64,000 nt of DNA from contig CAZGQS010000011.1 of the NCBI GenBank assembly GCA_964527775.1, forward strand, positions 4,456-68,455, in the 5' to 3' direction. Below the pieces are notes generated by a model, which ran no database searches, had not been told where the DNA came from, and saw only the letters and a list, made by a program, of their open reading frames with translations. This DNA comes from VMCP01 sp964527775. Lineage in GTDB: Bacteria; Bacteroidota; Bacteroidia; NS11-12g; UBA955. This document shows positions 1-7,786 of the stretch, piece after piece. The position numbers and the translations under genes were made by a program. Positions within the stretch are counted from its first letter, which is position 1; each line of letters begins with the position of its first letter.

Positions 1-182
1 TGCCGTCGTATTATCAGTTCAACTTAGATTTGCGCCACGAATTTTTTGGCGTTTTTCGTGGACTCGAGGGACAGTTACTCTTGGTAGCTAAACGAGCAGT
101 TGACCCCATTGAAAACCAACGGGCCATTTTCAATAAAGTGAATATGTTTCAAACCAATGTGGTGTTGAATTATCATTTTTAG
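1..182 (+). CDS. C-terminal fragment of a TonB-dependent receptor-like outer membrane protein (5' end outside window)
   Basis: Reading codons from position 3 gives an open frame of 59 residues that ends VVLNYHF followed by TAG at 180-182. Alternating polar and hydrophobic residues and a terminal aromatic Phe are the usual last beta-strands of an outer membrane barrel, and the GQLLLVAKRAVDP stretch resembles the end of Bacteroidota TonB-dependent receptors. The start lies upstream of the window. The TAG stop is the first triplet of the tandem repeat that follows (tagtctttg recurs inside that repeat). Assignment to receptors rather than another barrel family is inference from a short fragment. 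Confidence 0.6.
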   Translation, partial: PSYYQFNLDLRHEFFGVFRGLEGQLLLVAKRAVDPIENQRAIFNKVNMFQTNVVLNYHF

Positions 183-512
183 TCTTTGATTCTTGGTCCT
201 TGGTCATTGGTCTTTAGTCTTTGGTCTTTGGTCCTTGGTCTTTGGNNNNNNNNNNNNNNNNNNNNNNNNNNNNNNNNNNNNNNNNNNNNNNNNNNNNNNN
301 NNNNNNNNNNNNNNNNNNNNNNNNNNNNNNNNNNNNNNNNNNNNNTTGGTCTTTAGTCTTTGGTCTTTGGTCCTTGGTCTTTGGCTGGCGGCTTCGCCGG
401 AGACTTTGTGACTTAGAGACTAACGCATTGCGTTGCGCCTTTGGCGCTGCTAACCGCTAACCGCTGACGGCTGATCACCGATCACTGAACACCGATCACC
501 GGTCACTGATCA
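183..512 (+). repeat. Heptad array 1 (7-bp word array, interrupted by assembly gap)
   Basis: The space between two convergent outer membrane genes is repeat only. Left part: 7-bp words tggtctt/tggtcct/tagtctt at 183-245 and again at 346-384. Middle (385-450): a non-heptad block with GCTTCGCC and an inverted repeat GCGCC-TTT-GGCGC at 435-447. Right part (451-512): 7-bp words such as ctaaccg, ctgatca, ccgatca. The right end contains the TGA stop codon of the minus-strand receptor. No gene or clear promoter is visible here. Confidence 0.9.
246..345. other. Assembly gap of 100 N
   Basis: Exactly 100 N lie inside a run of 7-bp words. The 39 bases before the gap (207-245) are identical to the 39 bases after it (346-384). 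This suggests a scaffold join at a collapsed repeat or at an unrecognised contig overlap, so the true gap length is unknown and could be zero or negative. Confidence 0.97.
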
Positions 513-2585
513 CCTAAACCCAATATAAAACGTCCTGATTTGATTGGGCGCATAGACATAGGCGGCATCGAAGGTTAACGCGTATGGATTGTTAGGACTG
601 GCTAGCGGATTGCCTTGAGCATCGTAAATGACCTGTTTGTCAAAGGGGTCGTTGCTTCGGGCGAGTAGGAATGGGGTGTTTCGTGCGGGTGTCCAGTTGA
701 AAAGATTCTTGATGCCAAAATAGATTTCGCGCGTTTTATTGATGCGAATATTTACGTTGACGTTGTGGATGGTCCACCATGGAGACGTTGACGGACGAGG
801 GTCTAATTCGCCAAGTACGGGAAGATACATGGGTGAAACGATGTTTCCTGTATAGTCAATGGTGGTGGTTTTCAATCTATTTTTATACGTAATTGTAAAC
901 GATGCATTCAATGATTCAGTAAGAATGGGTCGAATCCATTGGTTGTTTATTTTCTGTCGGGCGTGAATATAAGTAGCACTTATACGTCCCGAGAACCGGC
1001 CGGAATTCATCCAATCAATATTGAAATTGGCGCCGTGATTGATGCTACCGGAGGTATTGTTGGTGTAAATGATGGCACCTGGATCTGTTTGATAATCAGG
1101 GAGGATTCGGTTGTTGAAGAAGGTAAAAAATGCGTTAGTTTCAATTCTTAGGAGAGATTTATTCTTGATGGCTTGATTGGTTTCGAAGGATAGGTTAAAA
1201 TTCTGGGACTCTTCAGGACGAAGTTTCTCTGAGAAGCGGATGGTTCGTGCTCCGGTAAGGGCCGCGTGGTCTTCGGTGAAAACATTGACGGTCCTAAAGC
1301 CTGTTCCCCAGTTGAGCCGCCAAATGGATGCTCCTTGTTTGATTTTCCAAGCCGCTCGGTAACTAAAAATATTACCGTGGTTGGGATGGAAATCGTATCT
1401 AAGTCCCCCGAGAAAACTATGATTTTTGAACGTGTATTGATCTTGAATGAGGAGTCCGGAAATAGGTACTTTTTGTGGGATGGAATACACGGTATTTCCC
1501 AAGGAATCTTTGAAAATTGTGGCGCCAGTATTGTCATCGTAGAAGGTGAAGCGGTGGTTGAGGGCGGTTAGAAACTGATGTGAACCCAACGACTTTCGGT
1601 AAATTCCTTGTGCGAAATAAACCCGTTGAATGGCCTGGAAATGGAGGGTTCCGTAATAGCTGTTTTGAGCGTGTTGGTTGAAACTACCTTGCAGTTCGAA
1701 GGGAGATGAAGTTGAAGGTTTAAAAGATGCGATGGCCTCCCAACGACGGGTAGCAATGGTTTCTCCGTAAATGGAATCCCCGCCAGCCAAAGGTGAAATT
1801 CCCGAAAAGGGGTTTGAATTGTGAAAGTTGGTTTGTCCGCCCCAGCGGTCTTCTATGAATTTGCGTACCCCAAGGTTGAAACTAGTTCCCTTGTGGTTTT
1901 GGTAGGCAATCTTTTGGAATAGTGATGCCCGATTTTGGAGCGCTACATCGGTGAATTGGTCTTGATTGGCATCTCTTTTGGACGGATTCGTGAACAAATT
2001 AATACCCGTCAAGGATGTCCAATTTTGATTGATTTTCTTGTTTAAGGATGCATCTATGTTCGCGTCCAACCAAGAACTGATGCGAACATCTGATTGAAAC
2101 GAGTTGAATTTTGAAGGTGTTTTGGTGATGATGTTTATGAGTCCGCCAATGGCTTCGCTGCCGTAAAGGGTAGAGGCGGGGCCTTTAACAATTTCCATAC
2201 GTTCAATCATAGACGACGGAATTCCCATGAGCCCATAGACGGTTCCAAGAGAACTGATGATGGGCATTCCATCAATAAGTACCATAGTGTAGGGACCTTC
2301 CATTCCATTGATGTGAATGTCGCCGGTATTGCAGATGTTGCAGTTTACTTGGGGACGAACGCCGCCGGCAAGTTGTACTGATTCAAAAAGGTTGTTTGAC
2401 GGATTTGCCTTAAAAAAAGAAGTCCGATAAACATCAACGCTTACCGGACTTTCTGAACGTGAAGTTGCTGTAAGTGAAGTACTTATTACAACTTCGTCGA
2501 TTATTTTTAGGGAAGTATCGTTTTGTGCATTCAGAGTTTGAATGCATCCTAAAATCGCGAAAGCAAATCTTAGGATTCGATACAT
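510..2585 (-). CDS. TonB-dependent outer membrane receptor with CxxC in the plug domain
   Basis: About 691 residues. A signal peptide (to about residue 21, ending LNAQ) precedes a plug domain (about 30-160) with the typical INGMEGPYTMVLIDGMPI, VEIVKGP-like (MEIVKGPAS) and GSEAIGGLINI segments; the rest is a 22-strand-type barrel ending TFYIGFR. It would import a metal complex or similar ligand across the outer membrane using TonB-ExbBD. The plug carries Cys-x2-Cys just before the ING motif (about residues 82 and 85), hinting at metal or haem handling. I place the start at ATG 2585; a TTG one codon earlier is less likely. It follows the lipoprotein gene by 3 bp and is probably co-transcribed with it. 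The stop codon lies in heptad array 1. The ligand is not known. Confidence 0.9.
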   Translation of the reverse strand: MYRILRFAFAILGCIQTLNAQNDTSLKIIDEVVISTSLTATSRSESPVSVDVYRTSFFKANPSNNLFESVQLAGGVRPQVNCNICNTGDIHINGMEGPYTMVLIDGMPIISSLGTVYGLMGIPSSMIERMEIVKGPASTLYGSEAIGGLINIITKTPSKFNSFQSDVRISSWLDANIDASLNKKINQNWTSLTGINLFTNPSKRDANQDQFTDVALQNRASLFQKIAYQNHKGTSFNLGVRKFIEDRWGGQTNFHNSNPFSGISPLAGGDSIYGETIATRRWEAIASFKPSTSSPFELQGSFNQHAQNSYYGTLHFQAIQRVYFAQGIYRKSLGSHQFLTALNHRFTFYDDNTGATIFKDSLGNTVYSIPQKVPISGLLIQDQYTFKNHSFLGGLRYDFHPNHGNIFSYRAAWKIKQGASIWRLNWGTGFRTVNVFTEDHAALTGARTIRFSEKLRPEESQNFNLSFETNQAIKNKSLLRIETNAFFTFFNNRILPDYQTDPGAIIYTNNTSGSINHGANFNIDWMNSGRFSGRISATYIHARQKINNQWIRPILTESLNASFTITYKNRLKTTTIDYTGNIVSPMYLPVLGELDPRPSTSPWWTIHNVNVNIRINKTREIYFGIKNLFNWTPARNTPFLLARSNDPFDKQVIYDAQGNPLASPNNPYALTFDAAYVYAPNQIRTFYIGFR

Positions 2586-2588
2586 CAA

Positions 2589-3023
2589 TTATTTGCGTTT
2601 AAACTGGAAAGTGTAAACTTGGCGATTTGGATCGGTTTTGCTTGGGTCGTATTGAACCATGGTTAACGAAGTAGCATTGAATACTACATCTTCGTATGAT
2701 TCTTTAGAACCATCTTCAAAAGTCATTTCCAATTTACCACCAGAAAGGATATATGTACCTTTATCGTTGGTTACATCTGTACCGTCAACCGAAGTAGTTG
2801 TAAAGTTGGTACCATCAAAAGTCCCACTGTATTTCAAGGTTGAAGATGTTGTGATGGTTGTATCATAAAATTGTTGGTTAGCAAAGAATACTTTTACATT
2901 TAACTTTTCCAACTCCCAACCACCTTCAAATTTTGGGGTGTTGTCAACGGGCGCTTCGTCTTTGCACGAACTAAATGCAAAAACAGTGATAGCCACAAGG
3001 GCAAATAGACTTTGAAATTTCAT
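2589..3023 (-). CDS. Small lipoprotein (lipocalin-like/DUF5004-type fold suspected)
   Basis: 144 residues with a lipoprotein signal peptide: MKFQSLF, a hydrophobic core, then SSC with Cys at residue 20 as lipidation site. The mature part is rich in beta-strand-like segments (GTFDGTNFTTTSVDGT, GTYILSGGKLEMTFEDG, ending VYTFQFKRK), like the small lipocalin-like lipoproteins common in Bacteroidota. It is directly upstream of the TonB receptor in the same direction, so it probably serves the same uptake system or is a surface lipoprotein. The family name is a guess from strand pattern; lipoprotein status is well supported. Confidence 0.85.
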   Translation of the reverse strand: MKFQSLFALVAITVFAFSSCKDEAPVDNTPKFEGGWELEKLNVKVFFANQQFYDTTITTSSTLKYSGTFDGTNFTTTSVDGTDVTNDKGTYILSGGKLEMTFEDGSKESYEDVVFNATSLTMVQYDPSKTDPNRQVYTFQFKRK

Positions 3024-3074
3024 ACTACAAGTTTAATCGTTAATAATGAAATGAACAAGTGAGGTTATTTATAG

Positions 3075-3095
3075 ACTGTAAGGTATATTTACAGT
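3075..3095. promoter_or_regulatory. LysR-type (T-N11-A) dyad, putative OxyR operator
   Basis: Perfect inverted repeat ACTGTAA-N7-TTACAGT at 3075-3081 and 3089-3095, which contains a T-N11-A box (3079-3091). It sits 6 bp before the oxyR start and between oxyR and the divergent lipoprotein/TonB receptor genes. This position fits autoregulation and control of the divergent pair. Binding is inferred from position and symmetry only. Confidence 0.6.
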
Positions 3096-3101
3096 ATAAA
3101 T

Positions 3102-4040
3102 ATGACCCTTCAGCAATTGAAATACATTGTAGCGTTGGAAACCCACAGACATTTCCAACGAGCTGCGGAAAGTTGCCACGTTGCACAACCAACACTTACC
3201 CTTCAAGTTCAAAAATTAGAGGAAGAATTGGGCATACAGATTTTCGATAGAACTGAATTCCCAATACAGCCAACATCACTCGGATTAAAGATCATTGAAC
3301 AAGCAAAAAAAGCTCTGTTCTGTGCTGAAGCTATCTACAGCATTACCAAAAATGAGAGAGATTCTTTAGATGGTACCTTTAGATTGGGCGTAATTCCAAC
3401 GGTCGCACCATATTTGTTGCCACTTTTTATCAAATCTTTTACAGAAAAGCACCCAAATACCCATTTAGAAATTAGGGAAATGCAAAGTGAACGTATTATT
3501 GATGCCCTGAAGACTAATGAACTTGATTTAGCCATAATGGCTACTCCAATTGAAATGGAAGAACTCCGAGAAATTCCACTATATCAAGAGCCGTTTCTCC
3601 TTTTTGCCCAGCCCTATCACGAATTGATGTCTCTAAAACGAATCAAAGCCGAAAATCTCAAGGCTGATGAAATTTGGATTCTCGATGAAGGTCATTGCTT
3701 GCGAAACCAAGTGTTGAATCTATGTGAGTCGAATCAAGGGATTGATAATCAGGGATTTTCATTTAAGAGTGGTTCCATTGAGACACTGAAAAACATGATT
3801 AAATACCATTCGGGGTATACGATCATACCTGAATTAGCTGCACGTCTAACGGATGACAAAAAGTTTATTCGACGTTTTGAAGACCCACAACCCAGTCGTG
3901 AAATTGGTTTGGTATGCCATCAGAATTTTGCGCGCCAACAACTCTTAATCACTTTGAAAGAAACAATTCAATCAAGCTTACCAGAAGAGGTGTCTCAAAT
4001 TAAGAAGTACTATTCTTTGAAGTGGCGGGATAGGTTGTGA
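3102..4040 (+). CDS. oxyR: OxyR-type hydrogen-peroxide-sensing LysR regulator
   Basis: 312 residues. N-terminal winged helix-turn-helix (about 1-60, MTLQQLKYIVALETHRHFQRAA) and LysR substrate domain (about 90-295). The sequence GHCLRNQVLNLC places Cys199 and Cys208 at the positions of the redox-active disulfide pair of E. coli OxyR, which is the decisive sign. It would activate antioxidant genes when oxidised by peroxide. It is divergent from a TonB receptor/lipoprotein pair, with a T-N11-A dyad just before its ATG. A repeat array begins about 8 bp after its stop codon. Confidence 0.93.
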   Translation: MTLQQLKYIVALETHRHFQRAAESCHVAQPTLTLQVQKLEEELGIQIFDRTEFPIQPTSLGLKIIEQAKKALFCAEAIYSITKNERDSLDGTFRLGVIPTVAPYLLPLFIKSFTEKHPNTHLEIREMQSERIIDALKTNELDLAIMATPIEMEELREIPLYQEPFLLFAQPYHELMSLKRIKAENLKADEIWILDEGHCLRNQVLNLCESNQGIDNQGFSFKSGSIETLKNMIKYHSGYTIIPELAARLTDDKKFIRRFEDPQPSREIGLVCHQNFARQQLLITLKETIQSSLPEEVSQIKKYYSLKWRDRL

Positions 4041-4232
4041 GGTTGAAATCGGTTATCGGTGGTCGGTTGTCGGTTGTCGGTGATCAGCTCTCAGCTCTCA
4101 GCAGCGCCAAAGGCGCAAAGCAACAGCGAAGCTGTCTAGCCCTAAGTCCTAGCGAAGCGTGAGTCACCGCGAAGCGTAAGTCCCCGCGAAGCGTAAGTCC
4201 TAGCGAAGCGTGAGTCACCGCGAAGCGTGAGT
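4041..4232 (-). repeat. Heptad array 2 with 17-bp GCGAAGC units
   Basis: Fills the space between convergent oxyR and the M1 peptidase gene. From 4049: 7-bp words tcggtta, tcggtgg, tcggttg, tcggtga, tcagctc (the reverse-complement class). At 4104-4116 a perfect hairpin GCGCC-AAA-GGCGC. At 4145-4229 five tandem 17-bp units of the type agtcctagcgaagcgtg, each holding GCGAAGC or a close form. The peptidase stop codon TAG (4235-4233) is formed at the edge of the last unit. No terminator other than the hairpin is evident. Confidence 0.9.
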
Positions 4233-6602
4233 CTACTTATTCTTATAAACCTCAAATCGATTCAACTCGTACTTCTCAGGCCAGCTGTTGTTCGATTCAT
4301 CAATGTCTGCGGTCTCTTTGAAGGGGTCAATCAAAATGCTGCTGACTTCTTTGTTTTTTGAGAAAGTTTTAGTGATTTTTTGTTCGTTCTTGCGCCAAAT
4401 ATATGCGTGAATGTAGTCTACCTCTGAGGTGCCATCTGTGAAGTTCCATTGGATGATAACAGGCATTACCGTTCCACCTTTGTTGCTCAAATGTAACTCA
4501 TAGTAGTACTTGTTTTTGAAATTGAGATTTTCAGTTGAATCTAAAATCGTTAAGTTTCTGTAGCGATCTACAATCATCGGCTTATCGCGAGGCTCAATGG
4601 CTTTTTCATTGACCGGCTTTAAGGCCTCGTAGTAGTACTTGTCTCTAAGTGTGGTATCGGTGTCAACGGCAAATTGTATGCCTTCGGCTTTGTTGCGCAA
4701 ACGAGAAACATGAATATACTCACCGTTGAGGTTGACGGGTTGTCCGCGACGGATGCGAGGATTAACGGCTTCTGTACGAGCGCCTCTATTGAACGTATCC
4801 ATCTTCACAGGTACCGATTGAGGTGATTCAACTTGGAAGGCAACTACACTGTCAAGAGAAATATCTACCGGATCAATGTCGAAGAACCAAGCCCTCCAAA
4901 ACCAATCAAGGTCTACCGCTGATGCATCTTCCATGCTTCGGAAGAAATCTGTTGGACGAGGATGTTTAAATGCCCATCTGCGGCAATACTCTTTAAAGGC
5001 ATAGTCAAAAAGTTCACGTCCCATAACGGTTTCTCGTAATATATTGAGAGCTGTTGCGGGCTTTGCGTAGGCGTTAGGGCCAAATTCGATGATGTTTTCG
5101 GAGTTGGTCATGATAGGTTCCAATTGTTCTTTTGGAAGCATCATGTAGTCAGTGATTTTATGAGCAGGACCTCTGCGTGATGGGTAATTATTGTCAAATT
5201 CTTGTTCGGTGAGGAACTGAACAAAGGTGTTTAATCCTTCGTCCATCCAGCTCCAATTGCGCTCGTCTGAGTTGATAATCATGGGGAAGAAATTATGTCC
5301 CACTTCGTGAATGATCACACCAATCATGCCGTACTTTATAGATGAAGAATAGTTTCCTTTTTCATCGGTTCTTCCGTAGTTGAAACAAATCATGGGATAC
5401 TCCATTCCGCTGCTGGCTTCAACGCTGATAGCCACCGGATAAGGGTAGGGGATGGTGTATTTTGAATAGGTTTTGATGGTATGTGCTACAACCTTGGTTG
5501 AGTATTTATTATAGAGTGCGTAAGATTCTTTAGGATAATAACTCATGCACATCACCTTCTTGCCTTCAACGGTAACGGCCATCGCATCCCAAGTGAACTT
5601 TCGAGAGCTTCCCCATGCAAAGTCGCGCACATTTTGTGCTTTATAGCGCCAGGTTTTGGTGCCTGCCGCTCTAGCGGGCGACTTTTCCTTGTTTTTAGCT
5701 TCGTCTAGAGTAACAATTTGCACGGGAATATCTGAAGTTTGTGCTGATTTCCACCGCAACATTTGTTCAGGAGTTAACACTTGAGTATAGTTTTGACATT
5801 CGCCTGTAGCTGCAATGATGTGATCTTTTGGAACCGTCATGCTTACATCGAAGTTTCCAAAAATGAGTGAAAATTCTCCTCTACCGGTGAACTGTTTGTG
5901 GTTCCACCCCTGATAATCTGAATAAACACACATTCTAGGATACCATTGCGAAATGGTGAAAAGGTCGTTCCCGTCTTTCTCGAAGTACTCGTAACCACCT
6001 CTTCCGCCAATTTTCATGCGTTCAGGAATTTTATACTGCCATTTTATTTTAAATTCGTATTTCTTCCCAGGAGCTAATGTGCTTGGTAAGTCAACACGCA
6101 TCATAGTGGTGTTGATGGTATATTTCAAAGGGTTGTTTTTAGCATCTTTTACCCAGGCAATTTCAACGCCATAACCTTCGAGGTGTTTCTTTTTTTCGAG
6201 TGATTCCAATTCATCAACCGTAATAGGTTGGCTGATTTTGCTGCCATCGAAATAATTGTTGTCTGATTTGGGATTGTGTTCGTTTTCATCGAGTTGAAGC
6301 CACAAATAGGTCAACGGGTCTGGCGAGTTATTGAAATAAGTGATAGTCTCTTCGCCATAGAGTATTCTGTTGTCTTCGTCTAAGGTGGCCGCAATTTTGT
6401 AATCTGCACGTTGTTGCCAATAATCTGGCCCTGGTGCACCCGATGCAGAGCGATATTCATTGGGGTCAGCAAGGGTTCTTCCGAGTTGTTCAAAACGATT
6501 TCCGTGGTTGGATTTTGGATTGTTTTGGATGTTTTGAGCGTTCAAAGAGATAAAACATCCCCCGAAAACAAATAAAATAGTTTTAAATACCTGCTGATTC
6601 AT
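4233..6602 (-). CDS. Secreted M1-family (gluzincin) zinc metallopeptidase
   Basis: 789 residues with an N-terminal signal peptide ending LNAQ (about residue 23). Zinc site HEVGH at 432-436 with the third ligand Glu455 (in SWMDEGLNTF), the HExxH-x18-E pattern of M1 enzymes. GMEYP at 399-403 stands where M1 aminopeptidases have the GxMEN substrate motif, with Tyr replacing Asn. The N-terminal beta-saddle (about 60-270) and a beta-rich C-terminus complete the usual layout. It should cleave N-terminal residues or peptides in the periplasm or outside the cell. The replaced GAMEN residue suggests altered specificity. Upstream lie a HupE/UreJ-like gene in the same direction and a DUF6702-like gene. 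Confidence 0.9.
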   Translation of the reverse strand: MNQQVFKTILFVFGGCFISLNAQNIQNNPKSNHGNRFEQLGRTLADPNEYRSASGAPGPDYWQQRADYKIAATLDEDNRILYGEETITYFNNSPDPLTYLWLQLDENEHNPKSDNNYFDGSKISQPITVDELESLEKKKHLEGYGVEIAWVKDAKNNPLKYTINTTMMRVDLPSTLAPGKKYEFKIKWQYKIPERMKIGGRGGYEYFEKDGNDLFTISQWYPRMCVYSDYQGWNHKQFTGRGEFSLIFGNFDVSMTVPKDHIIAATGECQNYTQVLTPEQMLRWKSAQTSDIPVQIVTLDEAKNKEKSPARAAGTKTWRYKAQNVRDFAWGSSRKFTWDAMAVTVEGKKVMCMSYYPKESYALYNKYSTKVVAHTIKTYSKYTIPYPYPVAISVEASSGMEYPMICFNYGRTDEKGNYSSSIKYGMIGVIIHEVGHNFFPMIINSDERNWSWMDEGLNTFVQFLTEQEFDNNYPSRRGPAHKITDYMMLPKEQLEPIMTNSENIIEFGPNAYAKPATALNILRETVMGRELFDYAFKEYCRRWAFKHPRPTDFFRSMEDASAVDLDWFWRAWFFDIDPVDISLDSVVAFQVESPQSVPVKMDTFNRGARTEAVNPRIRRGQPVNLNGEYIHVSRLRNKAEGIQFAVDTDTTLRDKYYYEALKPVNEKAIEPRDKPMIVDRYRNLTILDSTENLNFKNKYYYELHLSNKGGTVMPVIIQWNFTDGTSEVDYIHAYIWRKNEQKITKTFSKNKEVSSILIDPFKETADIDESNNSWPEKYELNRFEVYKNK

Positions 6603-6641
6603 GCAAAGTTCAATGAACGGCGAATATACGGAAAACGCTAA

Positions 6642-7214
6642 TTATAAGCGATCGAAAATGAGCCAAAGGCTCCAAAGGGCGCACAAACTCCCAACAATTT
6701 GCGAAAATTGCAAATGTTTTTCTGCCGTTGGTAAAAGTTGCATCTTTTTTAAAAACGTAGTCAGTCGCAAAATCAACAGTACAAAGATCAACTGTCCCAA
6801 TTCTAATCCTAAATTGAAAGAAAATAGGGGAAGTACAATGCTCATTTCATGCCCGAATAATGACCTTAAATAGGTTGAAAATCCCAAGCCGTGAATGAGT
6901 CCGATGCTGAAAATAATGATCCATGAATGTCGTCTAAAATGTTGTGGAAACCACCATTGAATACCGGCAAAGAAGATGGTGACTGCGATTCCAATTTCTA
7001 CCCATTTTGAAGGAAGAACCGGACCCGAAACGGCTGAATAGGCCAAGGTTAAACTGTGTCCTAAGGTGAAAAAACTTACGGCCCAGGCGGCTTTTTTCCA
7101 GTCATAAAATGAATATCCGCAAAAGGTAGCCAGCAGAAACATCATATGATCATAGCCTTGTATGTCTAAAATGTGTTGCCATCCTAAAGACAGCCAAAGC
7201 GTAAAATCACTCAT
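6642..7214 (-). CDS. HupE/UreJ-like integral membrane protein
   Basis: 190 residues with six or so hydrophobic segments. Family marks are GYDHMMFLL (20-28), TLGHSLTL (50-57), GLIHGLGF (105-112) and FNLGLELGQ (133-141), whose His, Asp and Glu residues are typical of the HupE/UreJ group, proteins thought to help nickel or other metal entry. No hydrogenase or urease gene is in the window, so the substrate here is unknown. It is 39 bp upstream of the M1 peptidase gene and divergent from the DUF6702-like gene. Membrane location is secure; transport role is by family only. Confidence 0.85.
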   Translation of the reverse strand: MSDFTLWLSLGWQHILDIQGYDHMMFLLATFCGYSFYDWKKAAWAVSFFTLGHSLTLAYSAVSGPVLPSKWVEIGIAVTIFFAGIQWWFPQHFRRHSWIIIFSIGLIHGLGFSTYLRSLFGHEMSIVLPLFSFNLGLELGQLIFVLLILRLTTFLKKMQLLPTAEKHLQFSQIVGSLCALWSLWLIFDRL

Positions 7215-7221
7215 CTTTGTT

Positions 7222-7229
7222 TACTTTTG
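7222..7229 (+). promoter_or_regulatory. Bacteroidota -7 element TACTTTTG
   Basis: Matches TAnnTTTG and lies only 5 bp before ATG 7235. The leader would be very short or absent, as is common in this phylum. Confidence 0.55.
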
Positions 7230-7234
7230 TTGGG

Positions 7235-7756
7235 ATGCGCAAATTTATCATTCTGAGTTCAATTACGGTAATGTTCATGCTTACTTCGTTTAAAATTCAC
7301 CCCTTTTACGTGGGAATTACTGAGGTGAGGTACAATACGTCAAACTCTAAAGTGCAGGCATCCATCAAGTTATTTACCGATGATTTCCAAAGGGCCTTCA
7401 GCAAGTTTGGGGGAAATATGGAACCCAAAACATCCAACGAAGACGATAAAAAGAAGGTCGAAGAATTTCTTCTGTCGAAGTTTGGAGTGACTTTTTTGTG
7501 CAGTAATTCTCGTCCCCAGATAAAATTCACCCTTTTTTCTTGGGAAGAAGAGGAGGAGGCCACCTGGTTCTATCTTACTTCAGATACAAAAATTGATGCT
7601 AGAGACCTGCCTCAGAACATCATCATTTACAATAGATTGCTTTGCGATCAACACGAAGAACAACTTCATGTATTGCATTTGTATGTCAACAATAAGCGTG
7701 AGTCTCAGCAGATTAACTGCGAGAAACAAGGCTATAAATTTGAGGTAGCCCCTTGA
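7235..7756 (+). CDS. DUF6702-like secreted protein
   Basis: 173 residues. N-terminal hydrophobic signal (MRKFIILSSITVMFMLTS), then a short domain starting HPFYVGITEVRYN, a phrase typical of the DUF6702 family in Bacteroidota. Function unknown. ATG 7235 is preferred to an in-frame TTG at 7217 because the -7 element would otherwise be inside the gene. It is divergent from the HupE/UreJ-like gene; DUF6702, HupE/UreJ-like and M1 peptidase genes seem to me to travel together, which would suggest a shared envelope role. That neighbourhood statement is from memory and needs a comparative check. Confidence 0.75.
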   Translation: MRKFIILSSITVMFMLTSFKIHPFYVGITEVRYNTSNSKVQASIKLFTDDFQRAFSKFGGNMEPKTSNEDDKKKVEEFLLSKFGVTFLCSNSRPQIKFTLFSWEEEEEATWFYLTSDTKIDARDLPQNIIIYNRLLCDQHEEQLHVLHLYVNNKRESQQINCEKQGYKFEVAP

Positions 7757-7786
7757 TTTTGAGTAAAGCGTGATTATCTTCACGGT

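Noticed and set aside
1148..1571. Frames on both strands within the TonB receptor gene
   Set aside because: They are inside a full-length receptor gene with continuous domain structure.
6601..6873. Plus-strand frame opposite the HupE/UreJ-like gene
   Set aside because: It lies opposite a well-marked membrane protein gene, and its residues show no domain; a shadow frame.
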